DNA of 64,000 bases from an uncultured Bizionia sp. (GTDB lineage Bacteria > Bacteroidota > Bacteroidia > Flavobacteriales > Flavobacteriaceae): positions 186,001 through 250,000 of the forward strand of contig CANMCF010000002.1 of assembly GCA_947496215.1 (NCBI GenBank). The letters run 5' to 3'. Shown here piece after piece: positions 28,615 through 37,128 of the stretch; position 1 is the first letter of the stretch; each line of letters opens with the position of its first letter. The position numbers and the translations under genes were made by a program. The notes below the pieces were generated by a model. It was not told the DNA's origin, ran no database searches, and worked only from the letters and a program-made list of their open reading frames with translations.

Positions 28615-29564
28615 TGGAAAACACCCTTAAAATAGCGATGGCACAAATAACACCGGTGTTATTGAACAAAGTGGAAACGCTCAAAAAAGTGGAAAACGCG
28701 ATAACGGAAGCTGGCAAGCAAGGCTGTGAACTCGTGGTTTTCGGAGAAGCACTGGTCCCAGGTTACCCGTTTTGGTTGGCCCTCACAGGAGGAGCAGAAT
28801 GGAATACGACGGTAAACAAGGAACTGCACGCGACATATGTACGCAACGCCATCCAAATAGAAGAAGGGGAGTTGGATGCCATTTGTGCATTGGCAAAGAA
28901 ATATGGGATAGCCGTTTACCTAGGCATTATGGAGCGCGCCAAAAATAGGGGAGGACATAGCATCTATGCCTCCTTAGTCTACATAGATGCAGAAGGCGAC
29001 ATAAAATCCGTACATCGTAAATTGCAACCAACATACGATGAGCGTTTAACTTGGGCGCCAGGGGATGGCAATGGTTTGCAAGTACACCCCTTGAAGAAAT
29101 TTACCGTTGGAGGGTTGAACTGTTGGGAAAACTGGATGCCACTGCCACGAACGGCATTATATGGACTGGGAGAGAACTTGCACATAGCAGTTTGGCCAGG
29201 AAGCGATCACAACACAAAGGACATCACACGATTCATAGCAAGGGAGTCACGTTCGTTTGTCGTTTCCGTATCCAGTTTGATGGCGAAGAAGGACTTTCCC
29301 AAGGATACGCCACATTTGGAGCAGATTCTTGAAAAGACACCAGACGTGCTGGCCAATGGAGGTAGTTGCATTGCTGGGCCGGATGGTGAATGGATTGTTG
29401 AACCCGTGTTGCATGACGAAGGATTGATTATACAAACCATAGATTTCGATAGAGTATACGAAGAACGTCAAAACTTTGATCCGGTGGGGCATTATTCCCG
29501 ACCAGACGTTACCAAGTTGACAGTGAATAGGGAACGACAGTCAACGGTGTATTACAAGGATTAA
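28614..29564 (+). CDS. Nitrilase / carbon-nitrogen hydrolase family protein
   Basis: FGEALVPGYPFW (E), HRKLQPTYDERLTWAPGDG (K), GGLNCWENWMP (C). Start at 28614 overlaps the UbiA stop (TAATG). Confidence 0.9.
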   Translation: MENTLKIAMAQITPVLLNKVETLKKVENAITEAGKQGCELVVFGEALVPGYPFWLALTGGAEWNTTVNKELHATYVRNAIQIEEGELDAICALAKKYGIAVYLGIMERAKNRGGHSIYASLVYIDAEGDIKSVHRKLQPTYDERLTWAPGDGNGLQVHPLKKFTVGGLNCWENWMPLPRTALYGLGENLHIAVWPGSDHNTKDITRFIARESRSFVVSVSSLMAKKDFPKDTPHLEQILEKTPDVLANGGSCIAGPDGEWIVEPVLHDEGLIIQTIDFDRVYEERQNFDPVGHYSRPDVTKLTVNRERQSTVYYKD

Positions 29565-29628
29565 ACCAAGTTTTAGTCGTCTGAAAAACAAAAGACTAAT
29601 CAAGAAACGAAAATCTTAAATTATAAAC

Positions 29629-29636
29629 TATCTTTG
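29629..29636 (+). promoter_or_regulatory. Likely -7 box (TATCTTTGC)
   Basis: TATCTTTGC upstream of the 29686 start; close to the Bacteroidota -7 consensus. Confidence 0.5.
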
Positions 29637-29685
29637 CACCCTCAAAATAGCATTGCAGTAGCAGGGATATAAAAAGAAAGAAACG

Positions 29686-30519
29686 ATGAGTAAAGAAAGC
29701 GGACAACGAAAAGGAAAATCTGCACCAAAAGGCGGAAAGAAAGATTACAAGAAAAAGTTTGTAAAAGGCAATGCTCCAGTAAAAAAGAAAGCAGCACCTA
29801 AAAAAGCGACTGATTCCAATGAGATTCGTTTGAACAAGTACATAGCAAATGCAGGAGTATGTTCGCGTCGTGATGCCGATGTGCACATTGCAACAGGACT
29901 TGTTTCCGTAAATGGGAAGGTAATAACCGAAATGGGTTACAAGGTGAAGTTGGAAGACGAAGTACGTTACGACGGCGCACGTATAAACCCGGAACCGAAA
30001 ACATACGTATTGTTGAACAAGCCGAAGGGATTTGCAACGACCACAAGTGAACATAAGGGGAAGACGGTCATGGATTTGGTGGCCAATGCGACATCGACTC
30101 GCATAAAACCCATTGGACGCTTGGGTAGAAACTCCACAGGATTGTTGCTCTTTACCAACGACGACAAGGTCGTAAACCGTTTTACCAATTCCAACAAGGG
30201 AGTAGAGCGTCTATTTCATTTGGAATTGGATAAGAATTTGAAATTGGAGGATTTGAAACGCATCAGGGAAGGTCTTAGGATTGAAGGAAATATGGTTAAT
30301 GTCGAGGAAATAGACTATGTGGACAACAAGAAGAACGAGATAGGAATCAAGGTGAAGAATACAGGAAACACCATTTTACATACCATCTTCGAATATTTGA
30401 AGTATGAGTTGGTAAGAATAGATTGTGTTGCCATTGCACACCTCACCAAAAAGGATTTGCCTCGTGGTCACTGGAAACACTTGACCGTACAGGAAATGAA
30501 TACCTTGAAGATGATGTAG
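29686..30519 (+). CDS. RsuA/RluB-family rRNA pseudouridine synthase with Lys-rich N-terminal extension
   Basis: S4 domain IRLNKYIANAGVCSRRDADVHIATGLVSVNG; PIGRLGRNSTGLLLFTNDD catalytic motif. Confidence 0.95.
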   Translation: MSKESGQRKGKSAPKGGKKDYKKKFVKGNAPVKKKAAPKKATDSNEIRLNKYIANAGVCSRRDADVHIATGLVSVNGKVITEMGYKVKLEDEVRYDGARINPEPKTYVLLNKPKGFATTTSEHKGKTVMDLVANATSTRIKPIGRLGRNSTGLLLFTNDDKVVNRFTNSNKGVERLFHLELDKNLKLEDLKRIREGLRIEGNMVNVEEIDYVDNKKNEIGIKVKNTGNTILHTIFEYLKYELVRIDCVAIAHLTKKDLPRGHWKHLTVQEMNTLKMM

Positions 30520-30571
30520 GCTATGAAGATGACTTAAATAACATTACATTGTTTTTTGTAACACTATCGAG

Positions 30572-30599
30572 ACCACAATTAAAAATTGTGGTTTTTTTA
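30572..30599 (+). terminator. Intrinsic terminator
   Basis: ACCACAATT / AATTGTGGT stem followed by TTTTTTT. Confidence 0.8.
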
Positions 30600-31043
30600 T
30601 TTGAAAAATATAAAAAAATAATTTTTTTGTTTTTAATTTGTATTAGCATATTATTTAGCTGAGCAAATTGAAACGTGTTTTTGTGTTCGGGTTTTTGAAA
30701 ATTAGGAAGTCATCTTCAAAAGCAGCTTATCGTCTAAGTAACCGAATTTTAGAGCTAACTTCCGCATTTATGACCATTGTTGCTAGTCAGCACAATGATG
30801 CTTTTGTTCCTACTACACAAAAGCAAATCCAGATTTGACATCCATCATTATTTTATAATTAAGCGGTAAGTGCCTTTTTATGGCTAGCCTTTATTTGAAT
30901 TTGTTTTTTGAATGGGAATGACTGTGTTCTTTCATTTTGGGGAGTTAATTATGAACCGTTTTCAATGAGACAGATTTCTAGGCGAAATACATTCAAGGCA
31001 GAGACCGCATTACAATTCAATTTTACACTATTTAAAGATAATA

Positions 31044-32441
31044 ATGAAGACTAAGTATGTAGATTTAATAAATCAGACTTACGATTTTCCACAAGAGGAA
31101 TTCACAATCGAAAACAATACGTTGAACTTTCATGGCGTAGACTTGATGAAATTGGTGGAAGAATATGGAGCGCCATTGAAGTTTACCTATTTGCCACAGA
31201 TTTCCAATAACATACAACGTGCAAAAGAATGGTTTGCGAAAGCCATTGAAAAGAATGACTACAAGGGAAATTACAATTATTGCTATTGCACGAAGAGCTC
31301 TCACTTCAAGCACGTTTTGAATGAGGCATTGAAAAATGACATACACCTGGAAACGTCTTCGGCGTTCGATATTGACATTGTCGAAAAACTAAAGCAGGAA
31401 GGTAAGATAAACGATGATACTTTCATTGTCAGCAACGGTTTCAAGCGTGCGCAATACATTACCAACATAGCTAGGTTGATAAACAATGGGCATAAGAACT
31501 GCATCCCTATAATAGACAATTACGAGGAAATCGATTTGTTGTCCGAAGAAGTGAATGGAAAGTATGACATTGGTATTCGCATTGCTTCGGAAGAAGAACC
31601 CAAATTCGAATTCTACACCTCTCGCCTAGGTATCGGCTATAAGAATATCGTGCCGTTTTACAACAAGCAAATCAAGGACAATGAAAAGGTAAACCTTAAA
31701 ATGCTTCACTTTTTCATAAATACGGGAATACGCGACAATGCCTACTACTGGAACGAATTGCATAAATGTTTGAAGGTTTACGTAAACCTAAAGAAGGAAT
31801 GCAAGAGTTTGGACAGTTTGAACATTGGGGGAGGGTTTCCCATAAAGAACTCTTTGGGATTCGAATTCGACTATGAGTATATGATAGATGAGATCGTAAG
31901 CCAAATCAAGATAGTCTGTGAGGAGGCAGGAGTGGACGTACCAAACATCTTTACTGAATTCGGGAGTTTCACTGTAGGGGAAAGCGGAGGGGCCGTTTAT
32001 GAAATACTGTACCAGAAACAACAAAACGATCGCGAAAAATGGAACATGATCAACTCATCCTTCATTACGACTCTACCAGATACTTGGGCAATAAACAAGC
32101 GTTTCATCATGTTACCATTAAATCGCTGGGGAGACTCTTACGAGCGAGTGTTGTTGGGAGGGTTGACATGTGATAGTGATGACTATTACAACAGCGAACA
32201 AAATACGAATGCGATCTATCTGCCTGCCTACAAAAAGGAAAAACCATTGTATATCGGCTTTTTCAACACAGGAGCTTATCAGGAATCCATTGGAGGCTAT
32301 GGTGGATTGCAACACTGCTTGATACCAGCTCCCAAGCATGTTTTGATCGATAGGGACAAGGATGGCAACATCGAGACACAACTATTCAGAGAACAACAAA
32401 AAAGTGAAGACTTACTAAAAATTCTAGGTTATGCAAACTAA
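31044..32441 (+). CDS. speA: Arginine decarboxylase (PLP-dependent, fold III)
   Basis: NYNYCYCTKSSHFKHVLNEAL (PLP Lys region), LNIGGGFPIKNSLGF, GFFNTGAYQESIGGYGG; followed by agmatinase. Confidence 0.85.
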   Translation: MKTKYVDLINQTYDFPQEEFTIENNTLNFHGVDLMKLVEEYGAPLKFTYLPQISNNIQRAKEWFAKAIEKNDYKGNYNYCYCTKSSHFKHVLNEALKNDIHLETSSAFDIDIVEKLKQEGKINDDTFIVSNGFKRAQYITNIARLINNGHKNCIPIIDNYEEIDLLSEEVNGKYDIGIRIASEEEPKFEFYTSRLGIGYKNIVPFYNKQIKDNEKVNLKMLHFFINTGIRDNAYYWNELHKCLKVYVNLKKECKSLDSLNIGGGFPIKNSLGFEFDYEYMIDEIVSQIKIVCEEAGVDVPNIFTEFGSFTVGESGGAVYEILYQKQQNDREKWNMINSSFITTLPDTWAINKRFIMLPLNRWGDSYERVLLGGLTCDSDDYYNSEQNTNAIYLPAYKKEKPLYIGFFNTGAYQESIGGYGGLQHCLIPAPKHVLIDRDKDGNIETQLFREQQKSEDLLKILGYAN

Positions 32442-33369
32442 GACTTATGCTGGTATTCCTGAAGAGTTCGGGAAGCTGGAAACATCGAAAATCGTATTGA
32501 TACCCGTGCCTTACGATGGTACGAGTACATGGCAAAAAGGAGCGGACAAAGGACCCGAAGCCTTTTTGGATGCCTCTGAGAACATGGAGCTATATGACAT
32601 AGAAACAGAAACAGAAGTATACAAACAAGGGGTGTATTTGGCAAATGCGGTAACCGAGAACAGTTCGCCGGAAGCGATGGTGGAAGCCGTGCATCAGATT
32701 ACCAAAAGCTATATAAGAAAAAACAAGTTCGTTACCATATTTGGAGGCGAACATTCCATTTCGATAGGTACGATCAGGGCATTCAGTGAAATGTTTACCA
32801 GTCTTACCGTGTTGCAACTGGATGCACATGCAGATTTGCGTAAGGAGTACGAAGGTTCATCCTGCAACCATGCTTGCGCAGTTTACGAAGCAAGCCAAAC
32901 GACCAATCTGATACAAGTGGGCATTCGTTCCATGGACAGTATCGAGACCACGGTAATGGACAAGGACAAGACGTATTTCGCACACGACATGGCAATGGAT
33001 GATACATGGACGCATTCGGCAATAGACCAAATGACGGACAACGTGTTCATAACCATCGATCTGGACGCATTCGATCCATCCATACTACCAAGCACGGGAA
33101 CACCAGAACCAGGAGGGTTGCTTTGGTATGAGACATTGGATTTCTTGAGACAGGTGTTCGAGGAAAAGAACGTGGTAGGTTTTGACATCGTGGAGCTATG
33201 CCCAAACAAGAATGAAAGATCATCGGATTTCTTGGCAGCGAAGCTATACTACAAGATGTTGAGCTACAAATTCAAGAATGCAGACATAGAAGATGACTTC
33301 CAAAGTGATTTCGAAGTTCCAAAAACAAAAAACAACAATTCTAAATACAACGAAGACGATGAATACTAA
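32431..33369 (+). CDS. speB: Agmatinase
   Basis: FGGEHSISIGTIRAF, VLQLDAHADLRKEYEG, TIDLDAFDPSILPSTGTPEPGGLLW arginase-family metal motifs. Confidence 0.95.
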   Translation: MQTKTYAGIPEEFGKLETSKIVLIPVPYDGTSTWQKGADKGPEAFLDASENMELYDIETETEVYKQGVYLANAVTENSSPEAMVEAVHQITKSYIRKNKFVTIFGGEHSISIGTIRAFSEMFTSLTVLQLDAHADLRKEYEGSSCNHACAVYEASQTTNLIQVGIRSMDSIETTVMDKDKTYFAHDMAMDDTWTHSAIDQMTDNVFITIDLDAFDPSILPSTGTPEPGGLLWYETLDFLRQVFEEKNVVGFDIVELCPNKNERSSDFLAAKLYYKMLSYKFKNADIEDDFQSDFEVPKTKNNNSKYNEDDEY

Positions 33370-34333
33370 AGGCCCAATTTCACAATTTATCGAAACCCAC
33401 TATTTGCATTTCAATGCAGCAGCCTTGGTAGATGCAGCAAAGGGATATGAAGCCCAATTGCACAATGGGGCAAAAATGCTGGTTTCCTTGGCAGGAGCAA
33501 TGAGCACTGCAGAATTAGGAAAGAGCTTTGCAGAAATGATACGACAGGACAAGGTACAGATCATTTCATGTACAGGAGCCAATTTGGAAGAGGACATAAT
33601 GAATTTGGTGGCACATTCTCATTATGAACGTGTACCCAATTATAGGGATCTGACACCCAAGGATGAATGGGATTTGTTGGAAAGAGGATTGAATCGCGTT
33701 ACCGATACCTGCATACCGGAAGAAGAAGCATTCAGACGTTTGCAGAAACATGTACATAAGATATGGAAAGATGCCGAAGACAGCGGAGAACGTTATTTCC
33801 CGCACGAGTACATGTACAAGATGTTGTTGTCCGGTGTGTTGGAAGAGTACTACGAAATAGATTTGAAGGATTCTTGGATGTATGCAGCTGCAGAGAAAAA
33901 CTTGCCTATCGTGGTTCCCGGATGGGAAGACAGTACAATGGGGAATATTTTTGCAAGCTATGTCCTTAAAGGGGAATTAAAGGTGAGCACCATGAAATCC
34001 GGAATAGAATACATGACGTTCTTGGCCGATTGGTATACCGACAATTCCAAAGGTGGGATTGGCTTTTTCCAAATAGGAGGAGGTATAGCAGGGGATTTTC
34101 CAATATGTGTCGTACCAATGTTGTACCAAGACATGGAACGTACCGATACTCCCTTTTGGAGCTATTTTTGCCAAATAAGCGATTCTACGACCAGTTACGG
34201 TTCGTATTCTGGAGCCGTACCAAATGAAAAGATAACTTGGGGCAAATTGGATATGGATACTCCTAAATTCATAATAGAAAGTGATGCTACCATAGTAGCT
34301 CCACTAATTTTTGCCTATCTATTGAATCTGTAA
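33359..34333 (+). CDS. Deoxyhypusine synthase family protein
   Basis: KMLVSLAGAMSTAELGKSFAEMIRQDKVQIISCTGANLEED; FQIGGGIAGDFPICVVPML; GAVPNEKITWGKLDMD, retaining the WGK lysine motif. Start set to the ATG at 33359. Confidence 0.85.
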   Translation: MNTKGPISQFIETHYLHFNAAALVDAAKGYEAQLHNGAKMLVSLAGAMSTAELGKSFAEMIRQDKVQIISCTGANLEEDIMNLVAHSHYERVPNYRDLTPKDEWDLLERGLNRVTDTCIPEEEAFRRLQKHVHKIWKDAEDSGERYFPHEYMYKMLLSGVLEEYYEIDLKDSWMYAAAEKNLPIVVPGWEDSTMGNIFASYVLKGELKVSTMKSGIEYMTFLADWYTDNSKGGIGFFQIGGGIAGDFPICVVPMLYQDMERTDTPFWSYFCQISDSTTSYGSYSGAVPNEKITWGKLDMDTPKFIIESDATIVAPLIFAYLLNL

Positions 34334-34354
34334 TATAAAATAAAAAAGGAAAAT

Positions 34355-34633
34355 ATGAAAAGAGTAATTGTTGACTATAAGAAACTCAATGAGGATATCT
34401 TGGATCTTTTGGTGGAAAAGTTTCCAGATGGCTATGGAGACCATCAAATAATAGCATTCAAGAATGCGAAGAATGAACTTGTCGAAGCGGTTGAAGTACG
34501 AACGGAAGATACCATCTACCTGGTTAAGGTTGGTGTGCGCTTGGTGAAGGCGATGGAAGACTATGGAGATGACAACGAAGAAGATTTCGACAAGGAGACA
34601 GGAGCTACGGATATGAATTTTGAAGACGAATAA
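34355..34633 (+). CDS. Small acidic conserved hypothetical protein
   Basis: 92-aa ORF tightly following the DHS-like gene; acidic C-terminus. Confidence 0.65.
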   Translation: MKRVIVDYKKLNEDILDLLVEKFPDGYGDHQIIAFKNAKNELVEAVEVRTEDTIYLVKVGVRLVKAMEDYGDDNEEDFDKETGATDMNFEDE

Positions 34634-34651
34634 AGATCGATATTTAAGACA

Positions 34652-35002
34652 ATGGAAAAGGCTATTTTTAAACGGTATGAAAATGGTTACTATACATTTG
34701 GCTTTGAGAATGGTGAAGATTTGGTGTTTGAGGAGATAAATCCAAGAGTATTGCATCATTTTGATTTGAAAACCGACAAGGCATTGATTGGAGAGACATT
34801 CGGAATTTCTTATACCGAAAGATATGAGGATGATGAAGATGACCTTCTTGTCTATAGGATAGAGGCTTTGAAATACTTATTATATATATGTTCGACATGT
34901 TTGTGGCCAAGTTCATCTAATAGCTGGTTTCGATTATTTAGGATTGCAAATGGCCTTGTTGAAAAGTGGGGTCATTTGATTTTTTTCTTTAGGATTAAAT
35001 AG
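34652..35002 (+). CDS. Small hypothetical protein, possibly with an aberrant C-terminal tail
   Basis: MEKAIFKRYENGYYTFGFENGEDLVFEEINPRVLHHFDL...DDLLVYRIEALK, then a low-quality tail LLYICSTCLWPSSSNSWFRLF. Confidence 0.55.
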   Translation: MEKAIFKRYENGYYTFGFENGEDLVFEEINPRVLHHFDLKTDKALIGETFGISYTERYEDDEDDLLVYRIEALKYLLYICSTCLWPSSSNSWFRLFRIANGLVEKWGHLIFFFRIK

Positions 35003-35056
35003 AATATTTCGTAAATTACAGTAAGGGAAATTCAAGAATATTCATTTTAACACCTT

Positions 35057-35476
35057 ATGACTATGGATGCCAATTTTCACATTTCATTGCCTTGTGACAA
35101 CATAGAAGATACCAAGGCCTTTTACCTGGATACCATCGGAGCAACCTCAGGACGGCAAGCAAAGAATTGGTTGGATGTCAATCTGTTCAATAATCAAATA
35201 ACGTTCACAAAGGCCGGTAAGTTCAATTTCAATAGCCCCAACTACGTGTTTGAAGGCAAGATTCTACCTGCTTTCCATTTCGGAATAATCGTGGACGTAG
35301 ACACTTGGGGTAAGATCTATACAAAGCTTCAAAACCAAAATTTGGAGTTGGTGACGCAAGCGACCTTTTTAAAAGATAAAAAAGGAGAGCATCTCTCTTT
35401 CTTCATCAAGGATCCCAATGGTTACATATTGGAATTCAAAAGCTTCAAGGATAAAAAGGAAATGTTCGAAATCTAA
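35057..35476 (+). CDS. VOC/glyoxalase family protein
   Basis: FHISLPCDNIEDTKAFYLDTIGATSGR...HLSFFIKDPNGYILEFKSF. Confidence 0.85.
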   Translation: MTMDANFHISLPCDNIEDTKAFYLDTIGATSGRQAKNWLDVNLFNNQITFTKAGKFNFNSPNYVFEGKILPAFHFGIIVDVDTWGKIYTKLQNQNLELVTQATFLKDKKGEHLSFFIKDPNGYILEFKSFKDKKEMFEI

Positions 35477-35488
35477 GTGGAGATACAG

Positions 35489-35519
35489 AAAAGCCGCAAC
35501 GTTAAGTTGCGGCTTTTTT
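35489..35519. terminator. Intrinsic terminator
   Basis: AAAAGCCGCAAC-GTTAA-GTTGCGGCTTTTTT. Confidence 0.85.
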
Positions 35520-35530
35520 GTGTTCTGAAA

Positions 35531-36592
35531 TTACTTGTATGTATCACAAATGTAGGTTCTAATCATATGTTTTGTTATTTTTTTCAGTGTGTTCCCTGTT
35601 TCGGGATGCTCTCCATAACTTTTGAAAAGTTCTAACTCGCCTTTGGTGTTTCTTCCATACCAAGCATTGGGTTTGCCATTGGCCTTGAAGAACTCTGTAT
35701 CGCAATTGGGGTTCTTGATTTGCTTGAAGTATAAAATGCGCTCTTTTTTGTATAACTTCAATTTACCGAAGTCGTATTTGTTCATATCGAATGTGACTTC
35801 GACATATTCCCCATCCTGCCATATCATCCAACGTGTTTTGTTTAATGGAATGATGATGATGGCACTCAATAGTATTATGGAAGAAATCACGATGATTTTA
35901 ATGTTGATTCCTAAAGACTTTGTTTCTAATGATTCTTTCTTGCCTGTTTTTTTCATAAAACTACTTATATGGCCATTACTACTATCACTATTGTCTGATT
36001 TGTTGCTTTTTCCATAATTGTTACCATCGTTCTCTTCTACACTATTTCTATCAATGTCGGGTACTGATTCGTTAACTCCATGCTTGCCCTCAGATAGGTC
36101 AATAGGAGCTATGATTACAATATCTCCATCGTCATCTTCTTTCCTCTTGTTTTCATTTGCCAATTGCTCCCTTTTGTCATTACTGGATGTTTCTCTCTTC
36201 TCTTCTATGTCTTTTGTTTTAGAATGAATATTTTCAAGCCTATAATTATTATATGGCCTTGGGGTAAAATCTATGATGAGGGAAATTAACTCTAAAGCGT
36301 CTGGAGATTTTATGGATTCAGTTTTTCCTGTCAAAAATTTACAGATGGGTCTAAATCCATCAATGTCATACTTCATTATTTTCAGCCTTAAATCTTCTTC
36401 TTTTTTTAGAAGAAAATAATTTTTCATAATTGATCGATCACTTTCTCCAAGAATATCATCAACGATATTCAAGCATATGGTTTTAATGGTTTTTGGGGTT
36501 AATTTATAAAGATTACCTCTTAGTTTACCATGCTTTTTATCGTTTAAATATTTCTGTTTTACATCGTTTTCATAAGTAATTGTTGTCCTCAT
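35531..36592 (-). CDS. Hypothetical protein with low-complexity middle and single TM helix
   Basis: 353 aa; IIVISSIILLSAIIIIPL TM; N-terminal alpha-helical region of unknown family. Confidence 0.65.
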   Translation of the reverse strand: MRTTITYENDVKQKYLNDKKHGKLRGNLYKLTPKTIKTICLNIVDDILGESDRSIMKNYFLLKKEEDLRLKIMKYDIDGFRPICKFLTGKTESIKSPDALELISLIIDFTPRPYNNYRLENIHSKTKDIEEKRETSSNDKREQLANENKRKEDDDGDIVIIAPIDLSEGKHGVNESVPDIDRNSVEENDGNNYGKSNKSDNSDSSNGHISSFMKKTGKKESLETKSLGINIKIIVISSIILLSAIIIIPLNKTRWMIWQDGEYVEVTFDMNKYDFGKLKLYKKERILYFKQIKNPNCDTEFFKANGKPNAWYGRNTKGELELFKSYGEHPETGNTLKKITKHMIRTYICDTYK

Positions 36593-36679
36593 TTTTAAGC
36601 TTTTTAGGGATTTTGAAAGATTTTAGCGGATTCTTCGGAATGCTCGGATTCCTATTCAAAAAAGGCTTGGTTCCCACTG

Positions 36680-36687
36680 TACCTTTG
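36680..36687 (+). promoter_or_regulatory. Possible -7 box (TACCTTTG) with long leader
   Basis: TACCTTTG about 250 nt upstream of the 36936 ATG. Confidence 0.3.
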
Positions 36688-36935
36688 GCTTGGGAATCAA
36701 TTCTAATTGTGTGTAGCTAACATAATTAATGTATACAATAGATTCTTACGGAAATCCTCAATGTGGCAACAATGGCCAAATTGGAAAGTAGCCAAAAGCT
36801 ACTGCATTGAGATTTTCACTTTCCAAAAAAACAAAGGAGTACTCCAAACTTTTTAATGGGTTGCCATCCCCTAACAAATATCTGAGAAGATCTCGGACAG
36901 CAACCTCTTTGTTCAATTTTTTAATACAGGAAACA

Positions 36936-37091
36936 ATGAGAATTTTACTATACCTAATGATAGCTCTTTTTATGAGCGCAAACTTTACATCATGTACACC
37001 AACAGCTTTAACCGAGCAAGTCGAAACTCAAAATACAGGAGGGGAAGATGGAGAAGTTGAAGACGAAGACGATGATGGCAGTGGAAATTAA
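36936..37091 (+). CDS. Small secreted/lipoprotein-like acidic peptide (51 aa)
   Basis: MRILLYLMIALFMSANFTSCTPTALTEQVETQNTGGEDGEVEDEDDDGSGN; start set at the internal ATG of the ORF-track entry. Confidence 0.5.
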   Translation: MRILLYLMIALFMSANFTSCTPTALTEQVETQNTGGEDGEVEDEDDDGSGN

Positions 37092-37128
37092 TACACTTAC
37101 TATTTATTTAATTTAGTACTTTAGAGAG

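Noticed and set aside
29596-30054. 152-aa minus-strand ORF
   Set aside because: Cys/Phe/Tyr-rich shadow of the rsuA-like gene's Lys-rich N-terminus.
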